A stretch of DNA of 64,000 nt from Rhyzopertha dominica (GCA_025024175.1 QCXZ01000001.1:25910942-25974941), one strand, 5' to 3'; positions 1-12,684 are shown, counted from the first letter of the stretch. Notes: a model not told the origin generated them from the letters alone. A program made the numbers and translations.

Positions 1-2641
1 GTGTGAAGAAACTGACTATATCTTGAGAAAATGCCGTAGTAATGAAATCTAGCAGTTACTGAGCTTGGAGGGTTTAAAATTCAGTTTTTTTACTAAAGTT
101 CTAATTAAAAATACCTATATGAAACTTGTGGATGATTAAATTCTACCCAAATTTTGTCTGGAAGATTTTGTTTTAGGAAGCTGTTTTTAATAATCACATC
201 TGTGGTGCATTTTTAAATAAAGTTACGTAAATGCTACATATTCACTTACTTACTATCAATGCACGATGCCTAAAAATCTGAAGAATTAAACTGGACTGCA
301 CAAGGAAGAAAGTGTGCAGAAAAAATCCTAATTGTACTCTATAGAGCTTCACTTAGAAATATGTCTTTGAAGTTAATCATCACTATTAGAAGCAGCAGCA
401 TTCACTCTGAACTTACCATCAAACACAAGCTTGATGATGATGTTTCAAGAAATCCAGAAGAATAGGACATGCTCCATTCAAAACAACTGAAGCCGCTACT
501 CCTGCGCTGAAAATTTAAAATAAAAAGGACGTGGGTTGGCATGTGGTTGTATACAGAGGTAGTTAAAAATGCTCCCATCGTGTTCACAGAGATTCTAGCT
601 GAAACGTTGCTAAATTTGATTTAAAAAAATAAGAAATCTAACCGTAAAAATATATATGAACACGAAAAGGATTTCCCATTTATGCAATTTACACAGCACA
701 GCAGATAAGGTAAATAAAAATATATTTCAGAAAAAAAGTAATAAAAGGATTTGGGCCCCATTATTAATATGGCACAGCAAAGTTGTAAATACAGATGTTG
801 TTTAGGTCAATATAAGCTGAGTAACTATGCTAAATTTCAGAATTTCCTAATGGTTTTTAGGCACTACTTACTACCTATATTCGTAGTTATATTAATATTT
901 TAGAAATCATAGTTTTCTTCATCCTATACATATTTGGAGGTTATATTTGTTGTACCGTGTATAACGCATAGAGCAAATGAAAAGTACGTACAACCTAATA
1001 TAAGATTTAAAAAGGGTTATTTTTTAAATAATAAAATTAATATGTAGGTAAGAGTCCCATTACACACAGAGAATATATATTGATGTACAAAAAAATTGCA
1101 TTTCTTCATTTTGCAATGAAACTAATGCAGTGCAAATATGCGGGATAACTTGCGGATGTTCCACTTGTGATGGCATTTCATTTGCATTATTTACTGCGTT
1201 CTACATTTTATAGACTGTATGAATAATAATATACCCAGTTTGCTAATCCAGTTCCTAGAGTTGCTCTATAAAATAGTTTTCTGCGGTAAGGTTATATGAT
1301 GTGAACATAATATGATGGTTTTGTTTGTATATATTATACAAACTGCTATCAAACAATCTGGTAGCTTTATACTGTTTAAGTTCGCTTGGTTTTTAGTATT
1401 CTCATTCTCAAATAAAAACTCTTGTTACTTTCAGAAAGTCACAAATAACAATGTGAGTAACATTAAGTATAACTACGTTTCGCGAATCATCAAAATAAGC
1501 TAATCGTTTCTTTATTATTCGAACACCGCTCTCCCTAATCACTATTCCGAACAAAAACCTAACTAACGCACATTATTTTACTAACACCGAAATCCCTCAG
1601 GCCGAAAACAATGTTCCAACCGGCGGTTTAAACAAAAACCCGCTTATTGCGGATTAATTCGAAAACAAATTTCTTGCATGGCTTGGTAGTGAAAACGAAT
1701 GCAGTATACGAGAAAGGTTATTAAAAAATCCATTGAAACAGAACATCTGCGTATCAGTTTAGTCAGTTGTAACATCGCAATGGTGCGTGGCTTTCCTGAG
1801 GCCTTTTACGTTCACAGTGAATGTAGTTTTCTCCTGGACACTGGGTGCTCAGAAGCATAACTAATAATGAGACAATGGACGAAAATGGGTGTGTGGCTGC
1901 ATGCACCATTTTGGTAATGGAGATGAATGGGAATCTCGTCGGGCCGACAATTAAAACGGATGCGATATAAGGATTTGCTAAATATGTAAATCACTCTCTC
2001 CGATTCGCCTTTCGGCTTTATTGTGTAGAAAAACAGGCACAATCAACAAGAGAATGTTTAAATGCCGCAGGCTAAACAGAACCGTACTTGTACCTGAATA
2101 TCTTCCCATCTAAGTTTCATCTAAGTGCAAGTCTTCATGCACTAAAATTAAAAACTGTATAAACCAGATTAGCTTTAAAAAAAGGTTTCCCAAAACGGAC
2201 TATATATTTCTAAAATAATGTCCTATACTTGTCTTGGAAGTCTAGACCTTCAAGAAGACCAATGTAACTAGCTTTAATTGAGTTGCAGTAGAGTTGCAAC
2301 GCAGCCAAATTGTACCAGAAATAATATTTCAAGTACCTAAAAACTTTATCCTTCGGAGAACTTCAGCTTCCTAGACAACATTATGTCAAATTATTGGGAG
2401 AGGAGTTTAAATAACAACAAGCATGTCCATCTACTGAAAATAGCTCAATGGGTTGCTGAGAGTCCACCTGTAGGCTTGTATGATTCTTTGTAAAAATCCT
2501 GTGTTCGTCTATTTCTGTCAGTTACTATGAGATTTATTTTGTATACCATCGTGCTGTCAAAAATTATGTTGGGAAAGCTCAGCCTTTATGATCTCTCGTC
2601 AAAAAATTCTAAAACTATTCCTCATTATGCAATTTATAATC
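1..2641. other. AT-rich non-coding stretch
   Basis: I see no coding signal, RNA gene or clear repeat here. Short open frames exist on both strands, but they are AT-driven and match no family I recognise. The block from about 1,560 to 2,050 is slightly richer in GC and shows no splice-bounded exon. The stretch ends at the TTTA repeat that forms the tail of the LINE to its right. Confidence 0.6.
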
Positions 2642-2673
2642 CTTTATTTATTTNTTTATTTATTTATTTATTT
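2642..2673 (-). repeat. TTTA tetranucleotide tail of the LINE
   Basis: About eight TTTA units with one ambiguous base. On the minus strand this is an AAAT run immediately after the LINE 3' UTR, so it is best read as the element's simple-repeat 3' tail and marks its 3' boundary. Confidence 0.75.
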
Positions 2674-2736
2674 GGATACATCACCAAACAGCCGAAACCA
2701 ATTACAGGTGAGGGAAATAACAATAATAATAAGATA

Positions 2737-3234
2737 TTACACATAAGCAGGACATACACAATTCTCGATTTCACGAACACTACAGGAGAAAATGTCAAGT
2801 AAATCACAGACAGAATTATAGTTACTGCACATAACGTATACAGGAGAAAACTTAAGTAAATTTGTATGAGCGTAAGGTAAATAAAAACAATCGATATTAC
2901 GACTAGCTGGTCGCGGAACTCTGAAGTACAATTGCACAAGTAAGGATGTACAATTCACCTGCCCAGATATTATTTTATATAGAAATATAATTGAATGAAG
3001 CTTTCTACGAGCAAATAAACTATGCATTTCAAATTTTTTAGGGTAACCTACAGCTGGATAGACACCATTAGAAGTAAAAGACAAGAATTTAAGAAAACGT
3101 CTTTGTACACATTCTAAATTATCGATGTAAGTGCCATATCCTGGAGCCCATATGACGGAGCAATACTCTAATTTTGAGCGTACATACGCAAAATACAAAA
3201 GCTTCAGCGCAGCAACATCCTTAGTCCTGTCATT
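2737..3234 (-). pseudogene. LINE ORF2 C-terminal part
   Basis: The frame reads NDRTKDVAALKLLYFAYV followed by RSKLEYCSVIWAPGY and IDNLECVQRRFLKFL. This matches the well-known LINE pattern downstream of the reverse transcriptase palm (LxxLYxxxVRSxLEYxxxxWxP, then the xxIExVQRRF box). It continues in one frame to a stop at 2,737-2,739. It is the distal half of the reverse transcriptase at 3,858-4,835, cut off by the inserted plus-strand LINE. It is not expected to make protein alone. Confidence 0.85.
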
Positions 3235-3240
3235 GCTTAA

Positions 3241-3678
3241 CTATGGTCTATAATTTTCTTTCCATGTTTAAACTCAAGAACACAAAGTCAGATTCAGATG
3301 ATCCAGAACAGTTGTTGTCGCTTTATATACAGTCTAAGAAAGTTTGATCATGTTTCTGCCAAGATCAATGAACTTAAATGGCTGAAAATGTCTAATGTCT
3401 ACCGCTTACAGTTGCTTTTTTTGGTGCATAGAGTACTGCTTACAGATTTTCCGTCGTATCTAAGAGAAAAATTGAAATTTAGAAGTAGTGTTCACCAGCT
3501 TGGGTTGCGCTTCATCTCCTCGTCACTCGATATGCCTAAATATTGTACGTCATTATTTTCCAGGTCATTTACGTATAACGCTGTAACATTACATAACCGC
3601 TTTTGTAAGGACTTAGTGCGTTTCAATATCAGCAGCTTCCGTAAGGCTATCAAGAATATACTTGTTGAGCTGCAATAG
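3241..3678 (+). pseudogene. LINE ORF2 C-terminal fragment
   Basis: The open frame begins at the 5' junction without a start codon and runs to a TAA at 3,676-3,678. It contains IQMIQNSCCRFIYSLRKFDH, then INELKWLKMSNVYRLQLLFL and a C-terminal FRKAIKNIL. This is the typical tail of insect LINE ORF2 proteins (the IQxxQNxCxRFI box, then a GWL-like helix region). The catalytic reverse transcriptase part is absent. The frame is undamaged over its length, which suggests a fairly recent insertion. Confidence 0.8.
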
Positions 3679-3811
3679 TTTTTACATTTATCATTGATAG
3701 GTTCTCTTTTTTTTCTGTTATCGTACCTTTAAGTTTACTCATTTCTGTACACAGATTAAGTAGAATAGTTATGCTAGACTTCGCCTGTGTATATGATTAC
3801 TCAATAAAGAC

Positions 3812-3812
3812 C

Positions 3813-3858
<46 letters not shown>

Positions 3859-3859
3859 T
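3812..3859 (+). repeat. TTA trinucleotide tail
   Basis: About fifteen uninterrupted TTA units directly after the plus-strand LINE 3' UTR. It is the element's repeat tail and is also a potentially variable microsatellite. Confidence 0.9.
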
Positions 3860-4835
3860 TACATGTCTAATAATGAAGCCTAACATTCTATATGAGCGCG
3901 CAATACAGTCAGGTATATGGGAGACAAAACTCAAGTTCCTGTCAAAGATAACTCCAAGGTCTTTTATGGTATCGCCTCGGGATAGCTTGTTCCCGCCTAT
4001 AATGTAGTCGAAAATAATTGGATTATGAACCCTGTAATATGAACATGCAAAACATTTTTGTATATTCAGCGGTAACTTATTGACCAGACACCAATTTTCA
4101 ATACTTTCGCGATCGTTTTGAAGATTATGTGCATCATCATTATCATCATCGTCGGCATGCAGTAAACTATGTCTTATCGAAATATCATTGACATATATGA
4201 TGAAAAGAAAAGGACCCAAAACGGAGCCCTGAGGGACACCTGAGGTAACATAGAAAGCAGGAGACACATGTCCGCGGTACCCGACGTACTGCCGCCGACC
4301 CACTAAATAGGACGAGAAAAACTGCAAAAGTGACGGAGACAATCCAGTTGTAGACAATTTACGTATGAGTATAGTATGATCCAGACGATCAAAAGCACTA
4401 AAAAAATCCGTATAGATTGCATCGACCTGCATCCCACAATCAAGACGCTCAGATATGAAATTTGAAATACACGCCAAATTTGTAGCAGTCGATCTACCAN
4501 AAGTAAAACCATGTTGACAGTCTGACAGCAGCGNTCCAAGNGGCTAAGCAACGCAATTTCGAAGGCCTTGGCAAAATTTGACATAATTGCTATTGGGCGA
4601 TAGTTTTCAACTAATGTCTTATCCCCTTTTTAAAAACCGGACAAAGTCTTGTTAATTTCCATGTGTTAGGAAAAGTATTAGTGTTCAAGCACAAATTAAA
4701 TAAGATGCATAAAGGCACGACAAATGCAGTCGCACAATCACGAACAATAAACGAAGGAATACCATCTGGGTATAGAATGAAGCCACTGTCAATACAGCTC
4801 CTTTCACATTTTTTATTCTTCAGGATTAGAACTAG
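3858..4835 (-). pseudogene. LINE reverse transcriptase, broken
   Basis: RNA-directed DNA polymerase domain of the minus-strand LINE. From 5' to 3' it shows YPDGIPSFIV, then W..TRLCPVFKKG, a single-base frameshift near 4,620, ENYRPIAIMSNFAKAFE, a second damaged patch with ambiguous bases near 4,500-4,540, then AIYTDFFSAFDRLDH (catalytic Asp of motif A), SGVPQGSVLGPFLFIIYVND (motif B) and finally LPLNIQKC. Motif C, normally FADD or YADD, reads HADD followed by a run of Asp and Asn codons, and about a dozen expected residues after it are missing. The protein is inactive. It continues into the fragment at 2,737-3,234 beyond the nested insertion. Confidence 0.88.
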
Positions 4836-4970
4836 TATGCAAAAATACTTGTGTTCAAATGAACTTTTACCTGGTCATTATCACTAATTGCAGAGAGTTT
4901 TTGAAGCAAATTGGAATCTGACTTTTTGCATCTAATTGAATCTACCTAGCCGTTTTCAAGATTCTGCAAG

Positions 4971-6418
4971 ATTGGAACCCTGTACAATGAGAAGGAACAA
5001 CGTTCTGATAATGCGTATTATATTCAATTGTTTTGTTTTGAACTCAGCTGTTAGCTGTAAAAATACAAATATATTAAACTAAAAATGCTGAGATGATAGT
5101 CATTGCATAACTTATCCTTGCCGCTGGACTAAAAGTAAGTCGCAGACTACAAATTTTTTACAAATTTAAGACAGAATGTGACATTAATCCTGGCTATAGC
5201 AAACAAGAACGTTACTATCGATTTAACATTGAATAGTTGTGTATTAAACGTTTTACAGCGTCATCTGTTTTGGTTGTTAACAAACGTAATCGTTCATTTC
5301 CTTTGTTGACTTTATTACAGTCCTGCTTTCTATTTTGACACTTAAAATTATATAGACCCGCAGTAACATAATCTGATTTGACTCCGCAAGTGGCAAATTA
5401 TAGCCTAATGTATTTTATTGCCTTTCATACATAATTAGCGTCAGTATACCACTTTCAGATCACTCCTGGCGTAAATTATTCGAAAGGTAATGGATATGTG
5501 AGAAGAAAGCTTAAATAATAAAGACAAAAAGCTTATGATTGTAATAATACCCAAATGCAATAATTTTCTACAGCATCTGTCGCAATTGGAAACCCGCGAA
5601 TTATATCTACTACTGCAACTATCCTGTAATAACCTGAGGTGTAAGTCTTTCACTAGCAGCGTAGAAAGTACCGCTGCTTAAAAGTTACATTGTCATAACC
5701 TCAGATGAACGTTTAGATAGCGCGGTTGATCAGCATTGCCGAACCAGAGTTTAAATGCTATAATTACAGATGTTAAGTCGTTCCATTTTTGCTGCGACAT
5801 TTTGAATGATTTGCATTTCACTCTCCGCCGAAATGTTGCTTCGAAATTCCTTGAAACTATGCGATGTGCAAGCATATGGCGCAACGTTATTGCAACTGTA
5901 CTAATTGCTGATAGAAAGCTTCGCCATTTAACCTCTAGACAATAACATTACGTAAGGTCAACGCCTATAATTTTTCATTCCAACCTCGGAATTCGTTTAT
6001 CACCGATAGATTGAATTCTTCGCAACCCAACAGTTCGATGCATTGCATGCAAAGCTGGAGCACAAAAACATACGCCGCATGCGATACTAATTAATATTGT
6101 AATTCAGTGTGTAGGCTGAAGGCTGTATTGCTTCCACCTGATTTAAATAGAAGAACCTTGTCAAGGAAATCACGTACAACTCGAGACGGGGTATTTTCTT
6201 CTTGCAGCGTCGGTCGAATTTGGACCTTGGATGTTGGGTATTGAGCAACAAAACTTGATGACTTTCATTACAAGCTAAATAAAAATAAAAATTGCTATAG
6301 TATGCCCTTATGATTAAAAAAGGGAAATCTCAATACATTAACATTTTGTTCTCACTACTGGTTGCCACGTCATCAGTAATTTTCACTTGATATTTTTAAA
6401 ATAATTTCAGAAGTACTT
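4971..6418. other. AT-rich non-coding stretch
   Basis: No gene or repeat that I can support. A modestly GC-richer patch at about 5,690-5,940 is open in two overlapping frames on opposite strands but has no recognisable domain and no splice signals that convince me. Confidence 0.55.
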
Positions 6419-6452
6419 CTGAGGAAGACTTAGACATGGGTGTCAAAACGTC
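6419..6452 (+). ncRNA. hammerhead-like relic
   Basis: A CTGAGGA box at 6,419-6,425 fits the hammerhead CUGANGA consensus. It is followed by a hairpin-capable spacer (GACA, TGGG, TGTC) and then AAAAC at 6,445-6,449 in place of GAAAC, with GTC at once behind it. This arrangement is usual in the 3' regions of Penelope-like elements. The substituted GAAAC box means it is probably inactive. No Penelope ORF is visible next to it, so it may be the end of an eroded copy. Confidence 0.4.
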
Positions 6453-9400
6453 AAGTTCTGACGATCTACCTACCTGAGAACGACAAATTACAAACGATAG
6501 CCACTGATACCTGCAGAAAACAAAACATTATTATTATTTTTAGTCTTTACAGAACGTTGCTGTAAACAGCTTGAACTGTAAAAATAAAAAGTTATAAATA
6601 AATTACCTTGCATACTCTAACATATGGTGCGTACAAAATTCGATCTTTTAGTGTTCCAGTTATTTAATGAATGAACGTGTACAGCAGATATTATGGTAAA
6701 TATGCAAATCGCTTTAAAACACTTCCAAAATACTGTCGATTTTAACTATCAATTTGACAAAATATGATTGTCTACTTAGATTCAGAAGCTGGCAGATATC
6801 AAAGAAATTACGGTAAGGAAGTTTAACTTGGTTGAATCATATTCGTAGCCTTTAACCCTATTGTTCTACTTACATGCGAACTGGGTATAGATAATTAGCC
6901 AGTGATAATTCAAGACGACATTTTGTCAATTTAATTAAAGTTCTTTTTCTTTTTAGGCCCATTGTGAACACAAATGTATCGGCATAAAATCAAGAGTAAT
7001 TACACCACTCGAATACTGACGTCTCAAGTATGCCTAAATAAATTGTTAGTTTTTTAATTGTGCAAATGTATTATTGAAATTAATAGCTCCCAAGGTTCAA
7101 ATTATACAAGATATTAAACTACCCCATACCTCCAATTATTATAGAACAGAGGGGCCCTCAAAAGAAGCGCAATTAACAGCAATAAGTTTGTATTCCAAAG
7201 AATAAAGGGAAGATTTATTTAGACAAAATTCACTTCCGTGAGGATCAAAAAATTATTTTTGAGCTCATTACTTTAAGGCATAAATATTTCCCAAACCCTA
7301 GTTGCTGATGGATTAGGTAGTTGAAAAATCACAAACAAGCTACTGAACTCTATTTTAAATGATTCTGTTAATAACTATGATACGGTGATACGGTTTGTAA
7401 AATACTACGTAGATATGTATAATTGCATTATAATTATTACTCTAATATTTTAGGCACAGCTTCGAAACTGAGGATTGAAATTATGTTCAGAAATTACTAC
7501 GAATGCAGTTTGATTTGTTTGTAACGCTGATATCAGAATAGGTGACATAAAGTTGTTGCGATTTATGGCTTGATATTAGGACAGGTTAAATGCATAAGTA
7601 GGTACACATATACCTACATAAAATACCAAAGCGATGGTATTATCGGAAAATAAAGTTCAGTTACCTCTATCGAATATTGAAAACAGTCTCTTTAGGAAAC
7701 GAAATAAAAATTCACGGTGAGTTGCGTCATCAAGCTGTCGTCAATATTTTTACCAGGATAAAAGTACCGAGAGCATTTTTTATGTGCTATACCAAGAAAC
7801 TATTTCTTGAGTTTATGAAATTATTTTATTTCAAGTAATAAACTTCTGCTTCGGTCAATCCGTTAGGACCCTACGACTATTTTTGTCCTTGTTTGGACTC
7901 TCCAGTCAGGAATACCGAATGAATCATGCCGCTTTAACCGCACCGTATGAAACTGTTGTTTAAGATGGTGGTACACCTTTTACAGAAACCTAAATTCCAC
8001 CAGGAGACGCTGATAGTTCTGTGAACGTAATATTTGGGAAGTAAACGCCCACTCAAGATATGATGGGGTTATAGTGGGCTAGTACACCTTACCATGTGCA
8101 GGTACCTACTGAATAGTAAACAGACAATAAAATCCCTTTTCGTTTTATTACCTAGCAGTGTTGAGAATTGCACTTTTTCAACCGCAAAGGGCTCCCAGAG
8201 CCCGAGTAGTTTACGGATAATCTGCACGAGATATGTTACATTTAACAGCATACAAATTTTAAATAATCACTTTATAATAACGGTGCTTATCTACACGTAA
8301 CTTAANNTGTCGGAATAGGAGATTATATTTAATTGTTTGGTGATAAATATTACGACAAATGAAGAATTTTTATAGAATCTTGAACGCAAAGCAAAGCGAA
8401 TTTCTCTTAATTTTCTCAACTGTTGAAGGCAATTTATTCTGGTGGCGTAATTGTTGTGAGGGGAATGGATCGTATTTACTAGTTTCTACGAAGGTTTTTA
8501 AAGCCAGAAGCGTAATACAATAGGTACAAGACCTACAATGTTATGCACAAACAAACAGATCGAAAACAAAGAACGAAAAAAAAAACAAAGGTGCAATGAC
8601 ATTTTATTAATTCGCGCACCTTCATACCCCCAGCAATACGTTGATCTTTAATGCAGTTCTTGAGAAATGATAATTATTGTGATGGACATTTTCTTTCCAA
8701 AAGTATTCATAGTGACCCAGTCAAGTCAAGTTAGAAATAAACATGACGTCGCAGCAGTCGCGTCCTGTTACATTCAATTGTTTACAGAGTTTGAATTACA
8801 AAGTATTTTTTAAGAGGACGTATTTATTTGTCACAGTTAGGTACTTATAGTTAAAAAAATTAAAAAGTGTATTTTTCTAGGAGTAAAAGTATAGGGGTGT
8901 AAACAGTAGAATCAGCATGGAAATGTTATGTTGTTAATAGACAAAAAATATACTTTTCGGAACAACTAATTAGTATAATGCAATACAATTACTAACATTA
9001 CTGGATTTTAAATATTAAACAAAGATTTTATTGGCAAAATGCATATTATTTTATTGTAACTTACACTTTTTTTTACTTTTATGGGTGGAGCGTTAGATTT
9101 ATTTCTGATGTTAATTGTATGTGTGAGTGTTTGTCTATTATTAGGACGTTATATGTTCCTGTTATTAACAATTTTGTGCAGGGGTTTGAACAAAATCTAT
9201 AAAAATGTAAAGTACCTATCGCATTTAAAACAGTTTTATTCTAAAACTGTTATTACACCGGAGAGCTAAGTTGAACTTCGCTGTTTTTATCTTGCTGTGA
9301 TTATTCCACACTACTGTAATTACAAGATGCGAATTAATTAACACAAACACCTAAAAGACAGGAAGATATGCTATCATTTTTCCATAGTGTATTGGTAACA

Positions 9401-11769
9401 TTTTAACTTTACTGTAAGACTGCTGACCAGTCGAATTTACATATGTTGCGTTAGGTAAGGGATTAAGCTAAGTTGTGANGGCGACTTATATCTGTACCTA
9501 GCATAATTCATTTATTTATTTCACAAGCATNGATATAAAGTGGAAAAATTCGTAACAATACTGCAATAAATATAGTACGTAATCGGCAAGTACCAACACA
9601 AACATCAACAGCAAAAGCATTTCACATTTGATAAATTGGTTGGATACCTTTGCAGACTTGTAATGAGCAATAATAAACCGAGATAACAAAAGTTTATGGG
9701 TATTGTAAACCGTAAATACTTGTATTGGTTCTAAACCTCTACCCCCCAGAGAGAGGTAGGAGGTACTTGGTAAAGGGCGTGACTGTTATTTGTTCTATAT
9801 TTTATTAATAAATTTTTAGGAAATAAAATACAAAATGTAATTTTTTTTTCACGAATCGATCTATAAACAGCTGTTTGACGTTGCCCTTAAAACAAATCGC
9901 AATAAAAAGATTTTTTCCAATTACTATGATATTTTGAAATTAATGTATTTTTATAGTCGTTTTTTTTCTAAACTGAAACAAAAACAGTAGATTCTTTTAA
10001 CAGAGCGATAGATTGAGCATCGAAGAATATGTTGTGGCAATTTAGAGCATGTCAAGCAAACGATGTTTGATTGACGCCTGAACAAAATTTCACTTTTTCT
10101 CAATTTCAAATGCATTTTTTAGTACCAAGTAAGTTAATTATCTTTTATTTAATCTATTACTTGATGGAAAATATCTATATCTAATAGGTATATGTAGTCA
10201 ACAATGAAAAAACAGCCTAGATCAAATTCTTTGAAAACGTATACAACCACCTTAAGAAAACAAATGCTCTACACTTAGGTGATCTAAGAGTATCTACCCT
10301 CTTGAACACGGTACCAGTACTGTTAAATCTTTATGGTACTAGTACCGTAATATGGTGTTTTCTATCAGTGTATTGGTTGTCGCAGTAGAGTAGCAGAAAA
10401 AATGCGATTACTTAAATAGAGTACAAAAAGACACATATTCGACGTTTCAAAATTTTTTTATAAACTGAAGAGCAGGTTGTATCACATAATTATTTTATGT
10501 TCTAAATTACAGAAAATATATTTCTTACAGCTGCTGCTCTTACCCGATCCAGTACGTATCACTACTGATATTTACGGGCTTCAGTAATTAAATTAGCACC
10601 ATAATCCCTCCGGCGCGTCTGNACATTGTTCCTCTTTCAGTCGTGACAGTTTCCGCGTGTATGAACAACTTACAAAATCTTTGAAATTTCATAAGATTAC
10701 GAAAAAATTCTCAGTCGCACAAAATCCTCATAATTCTCGGTTCTCACGACTCTCGCGTTATATAACGCGCTAAACAATCACAGCTAACGTGAAAATAACG
10801 ACTGGGCATGTGGATGTAATTTATCTACACCATTCCACACCGATCCTCACCTGGTGCTGATAGGCGGTATGTTTCTGTTGATTTGCCATACCTTAAGTAG
10901 CAGACATTAATTATAATCTAAGTTTGCATTGTTTACTTCCTAGTGTGAATAGTTTGTAGGAGCTAATCAATCTCTTCCCACAGTGCGTATTCTAAAGATG
11001 TAATTCTTATTTGCATTGAAATTATGATAGATAATTATTGGTTTGCTCCCACGAACACTCCTTTGTTTCAGTTATGCAGGTTTTTGTTATGTAATTCACA
11101 CCTATTAGTAATTTTCACATTGACATTGAAAGATGTTAAGTATGAATAATGCCTCTAAATACCTGCGTATTATATTTTATCCTACCTATCAGTGCAGCTA
11201 GCCCGAACAGCATTGACAATCTCAAAGTTATGAATATTATCTCTTAGAAACATATTCGGACTTTTTTAATGCCAAAATACTGTGTTTCCTACCAAATTTT
11301 TGTCCTTCGGAAACCAACAAAAAGTTTTGAAATTGTACCGCCAGTAAACTCATCTCGCGTTATTTTAATAAACTACAGTTGAAAACCATTTTTTGAATAT
11401 CGACCTAAATTAGCAATGCATTTGTAGCAGATAAGAACGAAAGAAAATCACATTCATTCTACTAAAATTCTGAAAACACCTGCAGGTTCATATTAATACT
11501 TTACAATGATTATCATTCCAAATTATTAGGTGGACATGTATCATCCTGCACATTGTGTCACTGTTTCTTTTGGGGTAGGAAAGATTTCTCATTAGCCACT
11601 GTATCTATTGGTATAGGCCATAATCTGGCCACAGCAGCGAATTACGCTCTGAAGCTCGAAAATACTGAACGACGAGCGATTCAGCTGCAAAAGCGCCGGA
11701 CGGCGTTCAGAAGCGTTACATAGTAAACTTTCATGTATATATGCCGCCTTGACCTCGATTCTGAATAGG
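6453..11769. other. AT-rich non-coding stretch
   Basis: No supported gene. It holds short A or T runs (for example near 8,578 and 9,841) and a small imperfect palindrome at about 9,735-9,765. The moderately GC-rich part at about 11,560-11,720 has an open plus-strand frame of roughly 75 codons with no ATG near its start. I recognise no domain in it. Confidence 0.5.
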
Positions 11770-11842
11770 GCCCTGATAGCTCAGTAGTTAAAGGGTTTGA
11801 CTAGTTTTCAAAAGGTCCCGAGTTCAAATCTCGGTTCTGTTG
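11770..11842 (+). pseudogene. tRNA-like relic or SINE head
   Basis: The sequence carries an A-box-like TAGCTCAGTAGTTAAAG and a B-box-like GAGTTCAAATCTCGG. The T arm folds perfectly (CCGAG, loop TTCAAAT, CTCGG at 11,818-11,834). The anticodon arm has a perfect 5-bp stem (TTTGA/TCAAA) around a 7-nt loop with AGT in the anticodon position (threonine). The D stem is weak, and the acceptor strands (GCCCTGA and TTCTGTT) do not pair. A working tRNA is therefore unlikely. It is best read as a tRNA pseudogene or the head of a tRNA-derived SINE. Both pol III promoter boxes look usable. Confidence 0.6.
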
Positions 11843-12528
11843 TGCCTGTTAACCCAACCCCCCAAACAAATTTCATATAAATTGTCGAGATTTCTACAGT
11901 GCTGAGGAATATGTAGCGCTTACTTGTATTCCTATTTGTAAGGTTCACATAAATTTAACTTGATATATTCAACGTTGGATGCACAGAATCAGAAATTTGA
12001 AAACGCAATATTAATTAATTTTGCACAAGAAAGGTAATCTTAATGGTAAATTTCCACACACTTTTGCTAACATGTCATGTTTCGTAGCGGTACTGAGAAT
12101 GCAGGTGTATTCTCTTTATGTAGATAATATTTAAATCCGTAAGTAAGAATAGTTCAGATCTTAAAATACTTGTTTTGCTCTAATTCTCCAGTTTCTCTTT
12201 GATATGTCCTATTATCCACCAAATCTTCCGACGTTTATTCGATTATGGAAAATTCTGCTACAGAGTGGTCCAGATAAGCATTCCGTCATTCTCATTATTA
12301 CTGAACGGAATGTGTGGTCGCTGAGCTTAAATATCAGCAGCTTTTAATGTTTAATTGGCTTTACTTCTCATTAGCGTCGCTCTACTAATTGCGTAAGAAA
12401 TCGATACGAAGGTCACATATTTCCGCCATTATTTGCTTAATCGTATTACGGCATTCATACTAACCGGTAGTAGGCATAGATAAAACTAATCCTCGAATGT
12501 CAATAAAACAGAAAGTGCATTATGTAAC
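11843..12528. other. non-coding, possible SINE body at its start
   Basis: If the tRNA-like unit is a SINE head, its body would begin here (a C-rich patch at about 11,850-11,870), but I cannot define an end or a target-site duplication. Nothing else is evident. Confidence 0.35.
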
Positions 12529-12684
12529 ATGGCGGGTAGCCGTGCAAAAACAAGGAAAGGCCGACCTGTTATCTCAAAAATCCGAAAGGATGAATTCCTA
12601 AGCAGTAGATTTATACGTAAAAATAAATCGGTTTTGTATGGCTTACCGCCAGGTGAAATAAAATTTATTTCCGGTAATTATTGA
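12529..12684 (+). CDS. unrecognised small basic ORF (51 codons)
   Basis: ATG to TGA, 51 residues, starting MAGSRAKTRKGRPVISKIRK. The first half is strongly basic, and KGRP resembles the core of an AT-hook. The base composition is richer in G and C than the surrounding DNA for the first 80 bp. I recognise no family. It could be the first exon of a gene, a fragment of a transposase N-terminus, or chance. No neighbouring exon is evident, and confidence that it is translated is low. Confidence 0.2.
   Translation: MAGSRAKTRKGRPVISKIRKDEFLSSRFIRKNKSVLYGLPPGEIKFISGNY

Larger units (their letters stand above)
3235..3859 (+). mobile_element. LINE 3' end inserted into another LINE
   Basis: A short, strongly 5'-truncated LINE copy on the plus strand. 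It contains the last 140-odd codons of ORF2, a 3' UTR of about 130 bp with an AATAAA at 3,802-3,807, and a TTA-repeat tail. It sits exactly where the minus-strand LINE loses continuity, so it inserted later than that element. I could not find a clean target-site duplication; the flanks on both sides are short T- and A-rich sequence. Its protein and its tail unit (TTA rather than TTTA) differ from the host LINE, so it belongs to a different family. Confidence 0.8.
2642..4970 (-). mobile_element. 5'-truncated LINE (Jockey/CR1-like), interrupted
   Basis: A non-LTR retrotransposon copy on the minus strand. Reading from about 4,970 down to 2,642 it shows the region before the reverse transcriptase, the reverse transcriptase itself, the C-terminal connection domain, a short 3' UTR and a TTTA-repeat tail. 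It lacks its first ORF, its endonuclease and the 5' part of ORF2, as expected from incomplete reverse transcription or later decay. It is split at about 3,235-3,857 by a second LINE on the opposite strand. The two halves rejoin in sense, with LGFIIRHVK on one side and NDRTKDVAALK on the other. Frameshifts and an altered active site make it a dead copy. The clade call rests on overall motif style only. Confidence 0.85.

Noticed and set aside
1474..1500. GAAACG next to a TTGATGA word on the minus strand
   Set aside because: The spacer is five bases, too short for a hammerhead stem II; probably coincidence.
3771..4007. Open frame with a poly-tyrosine run
   Set aside because: It is simply the TTA microsatellite tail read in one frame, then antisense LINE sequence.
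11770..11842. Functional tRNA-Thr
   Set aside because: The acceptor strands do not pair and the D stem is weak, so it is listed as a relic instead.
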